DNA from: an uncultured Verrucomicrobiota bacterium
GTDB lineage: Bacteria > Verrucomicrobiota > Verrucomicrobiia > Limisphaerales > UBA9464
Assembly: GCA_903939515.1 (NCBI GenBank)
Contig: CAJAHH010000065.1
Span: 1-64,000 of the forward strand
DNA length: 64,000 bases
Reading direction: 5' to 3'
Below are positions 55,370 through 63,920 of this stretch, piece by piece. The notes beneath the pieces were generated by a model that searched no databases, was not told where the DNA came from, and saw only the letters and a list, made by a program, of their open reading frames with translations. Both the position numbers and the translations under genes were made by a program. Every line of letters starts with the position of its first letter. Positions within the stretch are counted from its first letter, which is position 1.

Positions 55370-55387
55370 TACCCATGAATATGGGTA
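55370..55387. promoter_or_regulatory. NarL-type palindrome TACCCAT-N4-ATGGGTA (fructan operon)
   Basis: Two perfect inverted heptamers flank GAAT in the 312-bp interval between the response regulator stop and the fructan operon. The heptamer equals the E. coli NarL consensus TACYYMT, though NarL sites use a 2-bp spacer. An identical pair of half-sites with a different 4-bp spacer lies at 63017-63034. Regulation by the NarL/FixJ-type protein at 55502-56185 is the natural inference. Confidence 0.6.
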
Positions 55388-55501
55388 GCCGAAGCGCCAC
55401 CAGGAAAGCCGGGGCGGGTGCCATGGCTTTGAACGACCGGCACCCTGCCGCAAAACCGGGACACAGGCCTACGGTACCGATGTTGTGGTCACTCCGTGCG
55501 G

Positions 55502-56185
55502 CTATCTCCGAAAATACTTGGCAACGGCCTCCCCCCGGGAGTGGACGTGGAGTTTCGTATAGATGCTCTTCACGTTCATGCGAATGGTCTCGATGCTGAG
55601 TTGGAGCATCTCGGCGATCTCCTTATAGGCGGCACCCTGGGCAAGCCGCTCAAGCACCTCCCTCTCGCGACGAGAAAGGCGGTCCACTTCGCAGGAGTGC
55701 TCACCGATTCGGTTGAAGTGCTGGACCACCTTCCGGGCGATGTGGCCGCTCATCGGGGCGCCGCCTGCATAGATCTGCCGGATGGCCTCGATCAACTCGT
55801 CGCGAGGGGTTCGTTTGAGCAGGTAGCCTCCAGCCCCGGCCAACAACGCGTCGAAGATCCTCTGGCTATCCTCGTAGACGGTCACCATGAGGATTTGGAC
55901 CGAAGGCGCGATGACCTTCAGTCGCCTCACCCCCTCGATCCCGGTGATTTCCGGGAGACCGATATCCATCAACACCACGTGCGGGTGGGATTCCGGGAGA
56001 ACGATCAACGCTTCCGCGACGGAGCTGCAGGTTTTCACCACCTGCAACCCCGTTGCTGAAGCGATGTCCTCGGAAAGCCTTTCACGGACGAACCGGTCAT
56101 CTTCCACCAAGGCCACGCGAATGCACGGATCGCAGTTCTCCATTTCGGGTTTTGCGGGCTCTTTGAATGGGGGTTTCAAGTTCAT
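55502..56185 (-). CDS. NarL/FixJ-type response regulator
   Basis: The 227-residue protein has a receiver domain, RVALVEDDRFVRERLSED, with phospho-acceptor Asp in PHVVLMDIGLPEITGIEG. ILMVTVYEDSQRIFDALLAG and the conserved Lys in YLLKRTPRDELIEAI follow. The LuxR-type helix-turn-helix is LSRREREVLERLAQG then AYKEIAEMLQLSIETIRMNV. Its kinase is encoded 15 bp upstream. The palindromes at 55370 and 63017 match NarL-class sites, so it may control both its own operon and the fructan operon. Confidence 0.92.
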   Translation of the reverse strand: MNLKPPFKEPAKPEMENCDPCIRVALVEDDRFVRERLSEDIASATGLQVVKTCSSVAEALIVLPESHPHVVLMDIGLPEITGIEGVRRLKVIAPSVQILMVTVYEDSQRIFDALLAGAGGYLLKRTPRDELIEAIRQIYAGGAPMSGHIARKVVQHFNRIGEHSCEVDRLSRREREVLERLAQGAAYKEIAEMLQLSIETIRMNVKSIYTKLHVHSRGEAVAKYFRR

Positions 56186-56200
56186 CGTTCCGGATTCACC

Positions 56201-58306
56201 TCACGCACCGGGACCGGGACGGCCTCGTTGGGATCGACTCCAGGCCCATGCCCCTCGTCGGAGCGGAATTCTCAGGGTCAAAACAGTCCCCCGGCCCGAC
56301 GCACTGGACACCTCCAAGACGCCGCCAGTCAGGACGAGGCGTTGTCGCATGTTGGACAGCCCATCGCACCCAGGCCTGACAGAATCTGGATCGAAGCCCA
56401 CCCCATCATCCTCGATCCCCAGGATCAGGGTCCCGGGCTCGATCATGAGGCGGATCTGGACATTGCGGGCACCCGAGTGTCTGGCGACGTTGTTGAGTGC
56501 TTCTTTCACTGCCAGGAACACATGGTGGCGGACCTCCGTGCTCAGGCGAACCTCAGGAAGCTCCGCGGGGATCTCGAGGCGGCAGCAGATCGTCGACTGG
56601 CAGAAGAATTCCTGGGCGAAGTGGAGGAGATAGTCGGCCAAGTGCTCGAGCGTGTCGTTGCCAGGGTTCACCGCCCAGACGATCTCATCCATGGTACGCA
56701 CCATCTCACGGGTCATGTCGGAGATCTGGGAAGCATGCGACCGGATCGGGTGCCGCTCATCCGCCTCGCGTTCGACGGCTTGGGTCAGCAGCCCGATCCG
56801 TGTCAACCGGGCTCCCATTTCATCGTGCAGGTCCCTCGCAATCCGGGTCCTGAGGCGCTCGAGCTCCAGGGTGCGAACAAGTCGGTGCCTGTAGGACAGG
56901 AACGCCGCACCCAGACTCACGATGAACACCGAGACGAGGGATCCCCAGACCAGATGGTCCAGGCTCTTCCGAGTTTCCTGCTCAATCTGGGCCCCGATCC
57001 TGTCGACCGCGTCCACGATCTCGATGCGCCGACCCAGGCCGGCGAGCCATTGTTCCATGGGGACCAGCCGGTTTTGGCTGCTGCAGTTGTCCACAAGGGC
57101 AGTGGCTGACCAGTATCCAGATTCCACCGAATCGAGTGCCTCCACATGGGCACCGATAGCGACATTGGTGCCGGCGGAGATCACCTGGAGCTCGGCGAGC
57201 GCGAAGGCGTAGTGGTCGGTGCGAAGCCATAGCTTGGTGGCAGTGACTCGGACAAACCGACCGGTGATGCCTTCGCACGGAATGGTGACCAGGTTTTCTC
57301 CAGGGTTCCGGAAATCCACTTCGTCTTCGGGACGAATGACGATGGGTTCTCGGAATTCGGCATCCGCGCTGACCTCGACACGGAATCGGAGCGGAAACCC
57401 AAAGCCTGACACCAGAACCCAGTCACGAGGGCGGGAAGGGACCAACCGGACCTGGTCGAGGGGAAGGCTGCGGCCGAGGTCGACCTGGACCCATTTGACG
57501 GCATCCTGACGTATTTCCCGCTCCAAGCTATGGTAGCCGTTGGATTCGCTCGGGACGAGATTGATCGGCAAACCCAACTGGCTCTGGCCGTCCACCAGAT
57601 GGGAGGCGGCCCATTGCGGAAGGCTCTCCTGGGAGTCCGACATACCCACGGGACGTCCGGCCGCGAGATTGCGTTCACCGGCCATGACTAGGAGCTCCCC
57701 CAGGGCGAACAGTGCAGATTCACCCTGCTGCCAGAGCCGGGTCGCCGTGACTCTCACATATCGGGCCTTTTGTCCGTTCACCGCGAACAGGACCGGGTTC
57801 CCGAGGGGATTCCGGAAATCCTCCCGGGTGTGATCCGCGACAATCCTGGACTCACGGAAGCTTTCATCCTCCGAGACTTCGACCCGGAACCTGGGTGGGA
57901 ACCCGTAGCCTTGACCCCGGTATTCGCCCACGGCGACCTGCGCAGGGACGAGCACGATGGTGTCGATCCGGCACTCCGAGCCCAGATCCACCTGGAACCA
58001 CTTGCGAATTTCCGGCGACGCCGCGGGTTTGGAATGGACTCCGATGGCCTCGCTGGTGGCCTGACCGCTGGGTTTGGGAAGCATCGGAAGTTGCCTCTCC
58101 AGCCGATCTCGTTCATCCAGCAAACTCCGCAGGCGCGGGTTGACCGCCGCGGCAAGTTGTTCAGTGGATGCCCCCGAGGACGCCCTGGCGCCATGGATCA
58201 GCATCAGGACACCCCAGATGAGGATGGCCCAACCGATCCATGGCATACTTCGAGGCAACGTGAAGCAATGCTGGAGGCGGGACTGGTGACGAACAAGCCT
58301 GTCCAT
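56201..58306 (-). CDS. sensor histidine kinase with two discoidin-like domains
   Basis: The 701-residue membrane kinase has a first hydrophobic segment near residues 21-40 (MPWIGWAILIWGVLMLIHGA). Two F5/8 type C-like domains follow, at about 85-215 (KWFQVDLGSECRIDTIVLVP, RYVRVTATRLW) and about 255-385 (KWVQVDLGRSLPLDQVRLVP, RFVRVTATKLW). A second membrane helix near 447 (SLVSVFIVSLGAAFLSY) precedes a HisKA_3 dimer domain with RIARDLHDEMGARLTRIG and an HATPase (EALNNVARHSGA, DDGVGFD, GLSNMRQR). The sensor region thus looks periplasmic and sugar-binding. The start at 58306 lies 19 bp after the DUF1501 stop; 58246 is an alternative. Confidence 0.85.
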   Translation of the reverse strand: MDRLVRHQSRLQHCFTLPRSMPWIGWAILIWGVLMLIHGARASSGASTEQLAAAVNPRLRSLLDERDRLERQLPMLPKPSGQATSEAIGVHSKPAASPEIRKWFQVDLGSECRIDTIVLVPAQVAVGEYRGQGYGFPPRFRVEVSEDESFRESRIVADHTREDFRNPLGNPVLFAVNGQKARYVRVTATRLWQQGESALFALGELLVMAGERNLAAGRPVGMSDSQESLPQWAASHLVDGQSQLGLPINLVPSESNGYHSLEREIRQDAVKWVQVDLGRSLPLDQVRLVPSRPRDWVLVSGFGFPLRFRVEVSADAEFREPIVIRPEDEVDFRNPGENLVTIPCEGITGRFVRVTATKLWLRTDHYAFALAELQVISAGTNVAIGAHVEALDSVESGYWSATALVDNCSSQNRLVPMEQWLAGLGRRIEIVDAVDRIGAQIEQETRKSLDHLVWGSLVSVFIVSLGAAFLSYRHRLVRTLELERLRTRIARDLHDEMGARLTRIGLLTQAVEREADERHPIRSHASQISDMTREMVRTMDEIVWAVNPGNDTLEHLADYLLHFAQEFFCQSTICCRLEIPAELPEVRLSTEVRHHVFLAVKEALNNVARHSGARNVQIRLMIEPGTLILGIEDDGVGFDPDSVRPGCDGLSNMRQRLVLTGGVLEVSSASGRGTVLTLRIPLRRGAWAWSRSQRGRPGPGA

Positions 58307-58325
58307 CCCGGGCCTCGGAAAATCC

Positions 58326-59843
58326 TCAAGCCAGCACGCCGCGGATGAGTTCACCGTGGACATCGGTGAGGCGTCGATCCACCCCGTTGCTGCGGAAGGT
58401 GAGTCGCGTGTGATCGATTCCCAGCAGGTGAAGGATGGTCGCATGGACATCGTGGACGGTCGTCGGGCTTTGTCGGTCGAGCGGCTTGTAGCCCCAGGGA
58501 TCGCTTTCCCCGACCGTGACGCCCCCACGGATGCCGCCGCCGCACAGCCAATTCGTGAAGCAATACGGATTGTGGTCGCGTCCCTTGCCGCCCTGTGACG
58601 AAGGCATGCGCCCAAACTCCGTCGTCCAGAGAATGATCGTGTCGTCGAGGAGTCCGCGTTGCTTCAAATCCTGGATCAACGCCGACGCGCCGCGCGCAAA
58701 ACCCATCGAAAGAGGACCATGGTCCCGGCGGATGTCCTCGTGGGAATCCCAGTTGCGCCGGGGAAAACCATTGTCATTGCCGCTCCAGATCTGCACGAAG
58801 CGCACGCCCCGTTCGAGCAGTCGGCGCGCGACGAGGCATTTGCGGCCGAAGTAATCCATCTCCTCCTCGGCGTTGATGTCCTTGGGCCAGGTCGGCGGAT
58901 TCCTTTTGATGCCGTAAAGGTCCAGCAAATAGTCCGGCTCCTTGGAGAGATCCATCGCCTCGGGCGCGGCGAGTTGCATGCGCGCGGCCAGTTCGTAGTT
59001 GCGAATGCGGGCGTCGAGCCGCGCATCGCCTTCCCGCACGGCGGCGTGCTCGCGGTTAAGCCGGGCCAAGACCTCCTGCGCGGCCGCTTCGCTCTTGGAC
59101 GACACGTAGCCACCGGACTTGCCGGGGAACAGGTCGGTGATGGGATTCTCCTGTCCGGGATAAATGGTCGTTCCAGCATGCTGGCCGGGCAAGAACGCCG
59201 AGTCCCAGTTCTTCGGCCCGTTCGAGGCGAAGCCGCGATGATCCGGGAGCACCACGAAGGTCGGCAGATTCTCATTCATACTGCCGAGCCCATAGCTGAC
59301 CCACGAACCCATGCCCGGAAAACCAGGCAGTTGAAATCCCGTCGCCTGCAAGTAGGTGGCCTGACTGTGCACGCCCGTCTTTCCCACCAGGTTGTGAACA
59401 AACGCCATGTCGTCCACGACCTTGCCGAGTTCGGACACCGTCTCTCCCAGCATCTTGCCGGATTGGCCATACGGCTTAAACTCCCAGACCGGTTTCATCC
59501 ACGGCCCCAGCCCATCCTGAAACGCCTCTACGTGCTCGCCGAAGTCGCTTTTCTGTCCATCGCGCTTGATCAGCTCCGGCTTGTAGTCGAACAGGTCGAG
59601 GTGGCTGGCCGCACCGCCCATAAACATCTGTATAACACGTTTTGCCCTCGGCTTGAGGTGAGGCTGGTCGGGCCGAAATCCAGTCTCCGCAGCTCGCGCG
59701 ACAGCGCAAAGCAAGCCTTCGCCACCGAGTAGGCTCGCCAGCGCCATACCGCCTAGCCCGCCTCCGGAACGCCAGAGAAATTCCCGGCGACTTTGCGCCC
59801 TCGGCGACGGAGCAACACGATGAAATGGCGAATCGCTTTTCAT
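58326..59843 (-). CDS. DUF1501 family exported protein
   Basis: The 505-residue protein has a twin-arginine-like signal, SRREFLWRSGGGLGGMALAS. Core segments RVIQMFMGGAASHLDLFDYK, DDMAFVHNLVGKTGVHSQAT, LPTFVVLPDHRGFASNGPKN, RFVQIWSGNDNGFPRRNWDS and LLDDTIILWTTEFGRMPSSQ define DUF1501, a sulfatase-like/alkaline-phosphatase-fold family almost always paired with DUF1549/DUF1553 proteins in PVC bacteria. Its biochemical role is unproven. Start 59843 was chosen for the Tat signal; the partner gene's stop lies 2 bp upstream. Confidence 0.88.
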   Translation of the reverse strand: MKSDSPFHRVAPSPRAQSRREFLWRSGGGLGGMALASLLGGEGLLCAVARAAETGFRPDQPHLKPRAKRVIQMFMGGAASHLDLFDYKPELIKRDGQKSDFGEHVEAFQDGLGPWMKPVWEFKPYGQSGKMLGETVSELGKVVDDMAFVHNLVGKTGVHSQATYLQATGFQLPGFPGMGSWVSYGLGSMNENLPTFVVLPDHRGFASNGPKNWDSAFLPGQHAGTTIYPGQENPITDLFPGKSGGYVSSKSEAAAQEVLARLNREHAAVREGDARLDARIRNYELAARMQLAAPEAMDLSKEPDYLLDLYGIKRNPPTWPKDINAEEEMDYFGRKCLVARRLLERGVRFVQIWSGNDNGFPRRNWDSHEDIRRDHGPLSMGFARGASALIQDLKQRGLLDDTIILWTTEFGRMPSSQGGKGRDHNPYCFTNWLCGGGIRGGVTVGESDPWGYKPLDRQSPTTVHDVHATILHLLGIDHTRLTFRSNGVDRRLTDVHGELIRGVLA

Positions 59844-59845
59844 AC

Positions 59846-62800
59846 TCAGTCCACAAACGAGAATTCGTTCAAGTTGAACAACACGCGACACAGGTTAGGG
59901 AGCCCGTATTCCTTCGTGTATCGGGTCAGCACCTCCGCATCCTCCGCCAAGGGCGCGCGTCCGACGGCTTCGTAAAACGCGGTGCGAACTCTGACGGACA
60001 AATCGCCCTCCTGCTTCTCGATCTTTGCCGCGAAGTGCTTCGACATCGTCAGCATCAGCGAGTTGTTCATCATCGCCAAGGCTTGGAGGGGCGAGAGGCT
60101 TTCGTTGCGGCGACCGACCTGCATCGACGGGTCGGCGCAATCCAACGTCGTCATGAACGGTTGCGGCTGCGAGCGCACGACGAGGCGATAAATCGAGCGG
60201 CGGTGAGACTTTGGATCTTCTGGATCGTGACGATTGTAGTCATAGTGCGGTGAGTGCTCGGGCTTGTCAATCACGAAGTCATGGAAGCTTGGCCCGCCCA
60301 TCTGCGGGTCGAGTTTTCCGGACACGAAGAGCACCGCGTCACGCACAGCTTCCGCCTCCAGCTTGCGCCGGTTCGCGCGCCAGAGATAGCGGTTGTCGGA
60401 GTCCACTTTGTCGAAAGCCGCAACCGACGTGGACCGTTGGCGATACGTTGCGCTCATCACAATAAGCCGGTGCAGCTTCTTCAACGACTGCCCGCCATCG
60501 CGGAACTCCATCGCCAGCCAGTCGAGTAGTTCCGGGTGTGTCGGCAAACCGCCCATGCGGCCAAAGTCGTTCGGCGTATCCACGAGCCCGCGACCAAAAT
60601 GATACTGCCAGAGGCGATTCACGATGGAGCGCCACGTCAACGGATTATCCGTCCGCGTCAGCCACTGCGCGAGCGCAGCGCGGCGTTCGCCTTCGAGGTG
60701 ATTGGGCGGGAGTTCAAAGCGCGACGGCAGTCCCGGCAGGCAATGCAAGGTGCCGGGGCCGACCTCCTTTCCCGGCTTCTGAATGCTGCCACGGTTCAAC
60801 ACGTAGATGGGGCGAGGTTTGCTGCCATTGCCTCCCGTTCCCATAAACGCGCCAGACCCGCTGTAAACCGAGGCCACATAGGCGGTGTTCTGTGCGGGCA
60901 GCTTGCCCAACTTGGTCTTCACGGTGGCCAAATCACCATCCATTTCAACCAACGCCTTCTTGTCGTCGTCTGTAGTGGCTTGGGCGATCAGAGCTTCACG
61001 ATCCTTGCGTAGAGCGATCAAGTCACCGCTGTCCGCCACGCTCGCGCCCGGCTGCCGACCATCGGTCAGGTTCACCTTCTGCCAGCGCACCGGTGCCTCG
61101 ATGGAATCGAGCGCGGTGACGACGGCACCAAGCGCTACGTTCTTGCCGTCGGCAGTGAGCGCGTTCAACTCCGCCAGAGCGAAGATGTAGTCGTTCTGCC
61201 GCAGCCCAAGCTTGGTCGCCGTCACGCGGATGAATCGTGCGGTGCGACCACCCGCATCGAGACTCAGCGCCTTAAGCTTGGGATTCGGGAAATCTTCCTT
61301 CGTGTAATTCCCCACCATCGATACGCCGTCCTTGAACGCGAGGTCGTCTGACGCCTCGACTTTGAATCGCACCGGAAAACCGAACCCTTCGCCGATGCCG
61401 TTGAATTCGTCCTTGCATGGATGCAGCACGATGCTGCCCAGCGTGACGCTGCGTCCGAGATCCACTTGCACCCACTTCGAGGTATCCGGCTTCTTTTCAA
61501 TGTTGCTGTGGTAGCCCATCGCGTCGCTTTTCTTGGCGGCCTTCGTCAGCGCGGCAATTTTCTGGTCGAGATCCACGAGTGGCTGGCCGGCGCGGGTGAC
61601 AATCGCCGCGTCCAAATCTTTCCTCCGTTCCACGAGACTGGTCTGTCGCTCCGTCAGCTCCTTGCGCTTCCTCGCCACAGCAGGATCGGTGTCATACTTC
61701 TTGTCCGCACGATCAATCGCGGCAAACACCGCCTGCAAGCTGTAGTAATCCTCCTGCGCGATGGGATCGAACTTGTGATTGTGACACTGGGCGCATTGCA
61801 CGGTCAGGCTGTTGAAGGTCTGCATGGTGTTCGCCACCATGTCGTCACGGTCGAGATGCCGTGCGACCATGCCGTCCATCTTCGACTCCGGCACCTCAGC
61901 GTGCCCGATGAGATCCCACGGCCCGGCCGAGATAAACCCGAGCGCTTCGAAACCATCGCGGGTTCCGGGGAATAGCACATCACCGGCCAACTGCTCCTGC
62001 ACGAAACGGTTGTAGGGCTTGTCCTCGTTTAAACTGCGGATGACGTAGTCGCGATACGGCCAGGCGTTCGGACGCGGCTGGTCTTTGTCGTAACCATGCG
62101 TCTCACCGTAATGCACGACATCGAGCCAGTACCGCGCCCAGCGTTCGCCGTAGTATTGCGACGCCAGCAGTCGATCGACCAGTTTGTCGTAGGCGTTCGA
62201 CTCCTTGTCCGCCGCGAACGCCTCAATCTCTTCCGGTTTCGGCGGCAAGCCGACGAGATCGAAGTAGAGCCGGCGAATGAGCGTGCGCCGATCCGCTTCC
62301 GGCGAGGGACGCAGCCCCTTCTCGTCCAGCTTCGCCAGCACGAAGGCGTCGATCGGATTTGCGAATTCAGAGTTACGATCTCCGACGGCTGGCAACGTCG
62401 GTTTGGTGAGCGGCTTCAGCGACCACCAATCCGATTTGTCCACCGGGTTGCGAACGTCACCGGCGACATCGTCGCGGTCCCACTTCGCACCTTGATCAAT
62501 CCACGCGCGCAGCAGTGCAACCTGTTTCCCCGTGAACGCCTCCCCCTTGCCCTTGGGCGGCATCTCCATGTCTGGCACCAAACCAGCCACGAAATGCACG
62601 AGCGGACTCTTCGCGCTGTCGCCCGGGATGATGTCCGCACCTTGATCGCCGCCGGTTAGCGCGCGCGCGCGAGTGTCCAAACGAAACCCGTTCTTCGCCT
62701 TTTCCGGTCCATGGCACTTCACGCAGTTGGCATCGAAGAGCGGCTTAATGTCGCGCGCGAAATCAATGGACGCCGTCGTCGCATCGGGGAGCCTGCTTGG

Positions 62801-62953
62801 ATCCAAAGCCGACGCTGCGTTCACCAGCGACAGGGATCCCATGCTCGCGAGCAAAGTCACCCCCGACACGACGGCACCGAGAAACGTCCTTCCATCACGG
62901 ATGGGGGCTAGAATTAAATCGATGAATACGTGTTTCATTTCAGCGCGGGCCAT
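59846..62953 (-). CDS. PSD1-type cytochrome/DUF1549/DUF1553 protein with discoidin insert
   Basis: The 1035-residue exported protein has a signal peptide (residues about 20-47). A planctomycete cytochrome-type haem motif, FDANCVKCHGPEKAKNG, is followed by a DUF1549 domain (about 185-410; PIDAFVLAKLDEKGLRPSPE, LTVQCAQCHNHKFDPI with a second CXXCH). A coiled-coil stretch and a discoidin-like domain (about 470-625; KWVQVDLGRSVTLGSIVLHP, RFIRVTATKLGLRQNDYIFA) come next. DUF1553 (about 740-1020; WLTRTDNPLTWRSIVNRLWQ, LHRLIVMSATYRQRS) ends the protein. The family is suspected to act on polysaccharides but is unproven. It is first in the operon with DUF1501, kinase and regulator genes. A second start is at 62938. 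Confidence 0.88.
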   Translation of the reverse strand: MARAEMKHVFIDLILAPIRDGRTFLGAVVSGVTLLASMGSLSLVNAASALDPSRLPDATTASIDFARDIKPLFDANCVKCHGPEKAKNGFRLDTRARALTGGDQGADIIPGDSAKSPLVHFVAGLVPDMEMPPKGKGEAFTGKQVALLRAWIDQGAKWDRDDVAGDVRNPVDKSDWWSLKPLTKPTLPAVGDRNSEFANPIDAFVLAKLDEKGLRPSPEADRRTLIRRLYFDLVGLPPKPEEIEAFAADKESNAYDKLVDRLLASQYYGERWARYWLDVVHYGETHGYDKDQPRPNAWPYRDYVIRSLNEDKPYNRFVQEQLAGDVLFPGTRDGFEALGFISAGPWDLIGHAEVPESKMDGMVARHLDRDDMVANTMQTFNSLTVQCAQCHNHKFDPIAQEDYYSLQAVFAAIDRADKKYDTDPAVARKRKELTERQTSLVERRKDLDAAIVTRAGQPLVDLDQKIAALTKAAKKSDAMGYHSNIEKKPDTSKWVQVDLGRSVTLGSIVLHPCKDEFNGIGEGFGFPVRFKVEASDDLAFKDGVSMVGNYTKEDFPNPKLKALSLDAGGRTARFIRVTATKLGLRQNDYIFALAELNALTADGKNVALGAVVTALDSIEAPVRWQKVNLTDGRQPGASVADSGDLIALRKDREALIAQATTDDDKKALVEMDGDLATVKTKLGKLPAQNTAYVASVYSGSGAFMGTGGNGSKPRPIYVLNRGSIQKPGKEVGPGTLHCLPGLPSRFELPPNHLEGERRAALAQWLTRTDNPLTWRSIVNRLWQYHFGRGLVDTPNDFGRMGGLPTHPELLDWLAMEFRDGGQSLKKLHRLIVMSATYRQRSTSVAAFDKVDSDNRYLWRANRRKLEAEAVRDAVLFVSGKLDPQMGGPSFHDFVIDKPEHSPHYDYNRHDPEDPKSHRRSIYRLVVRSQPQPFMTTLDCADPSMQVGRRNESLSPLQALAMMNNSLMLTMSKHFAAKIEKQEGDLSVRVRTAFYEAVGRAPLAEDAEVLTRYTKEYGLPNLCRVLFNLNEFSFVD

Positions 62954-63016
62954 TGCTCAGGCTAGACTCTCAACGAACTACTTCTTCACTCTATGTTAAA
63001 GCGTTGTTCACGGGCA

Positions 63017-63034
63017 TACCCATGTTCATGGGTA
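63017..63034. promoter_or_regulatory. NarL-type palindrome TACCCAT-N4-ATGGGTA (PSD1 operon)
   Basis: A perfect inverted heptamer pair with spacer GTTC lies 64-81 bp upstream of the PSD1 start. It has the same half-sites as at 55370-55387. A second small palindrome, CCAAATTTGG, follows at 63045-63054. The position is right for an activator site of the operon that encodes the response regulator, suggesting autoregulation. Confidence 0.6.
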
Positions 63035-63054
63035 GGGAAAACTTCCAAATTTGG

Positions 63055-63413
63055 ACGCGCATGGGGACCATGAATCTATAGTCGCCGAGGGAACAGGCGC
63101 ATTCACCGTTCCGTTGACTATAAACCCCCGACGACCTTTTCGCGAGGAAGCCTGCGCCTCCTGCCGTCGGCAACTACGAGCGGATCATGGGAAGCGGGTC
63201 GTTTCATGGAGAGCAGTCACATTGGGTGGGCTCTGATCATGCAGTCGCGATCGGCGGACTCGGGGAATGTTTTCCGAGCCCAGTTTGGCTTCGCCGCCAT
63301 TCGACAAAATCTCCCCAGAAGACAACTCCTCTGAGCACCGGAAACCCTGGCAACCGGAACGACTCCCGCGCCGTGGAATAGGAAATCCCGGCGCGACCGT
63401 GAATTCCTTGGCG
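63055..63413. other. 359-bp stretch with no recognised gene
   Basis: Apart from the palindromes at its left edge, the interval between the PSD1 promoter and the transposase remnant contains only short frames without domain signs. I see no supported gene in it. Confidence 0.5.
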
Positions 63414-63920
63414 TTAACCCAAGTTCCGCAGTTGAGCAGGGTGATTCTCAGGTTTTGTTGGGATTTGAGCGGACCAGGGGGTGGTTTTCTCCACTACATT
63501 TTCGACGAGTTGCGAGCCCTTCGGCCTACGTAATCCGAGATGCGTCAGCAGCAGCTCCACGTCCGGATCCAGTTTCGCCACCGTCCGAAGGTTCAGTTTC
63601 ACCGTCCGATTCCCTCGCCTCACCGGCACGCTGAGGTCCATGGAACGGATCGTGCCGACGGCCTCAACCAGCTTGCGCGCACTGCTCCCAAGCCCCTTGC
63701 TGCTCATCCACCTCTCCAAGGTCCGCCACAGCGCGAGGCTCAGGAAGCAGACCCTCAGATAGGCCTCCATACGCTCGCTCTTCTGATGGTTGGTATCGAA
63801 GGAATCACTCATTAGTGCACCCCGTCCAGCGATAAAACATCTGCATCCCCAAATCTTCCTTGTTGGGCTCTTTTCTCTCGGGCCGAGGCCCTCTTGCAGT
63901 TGGTATTCTATGCTGCTCAA
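63414..63920 (-). pseudogene. transposase C-terminal remnant (IS4/IS1634-like)
   Basis: The 168-residue frame has a recognisable core at residues 43-140: NHQKSERMEAYLRVCFLSLA, LWRTLERWM, then VELLLTHLGLRRPKGSQLVE. This matches the C-terminal end of DDE transposases of the IS4/IS1634 group (the pattern xHQxxxRxEAHIxVxFLAxxL). The catalytic Asp residues and the N-terminal two thirds are absent. The first 40 residues do not match, so the ATG at 63920 is probably fortuitous. It is a decayed insertion sequence at the right edge of the window. Confidence 0.7.
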
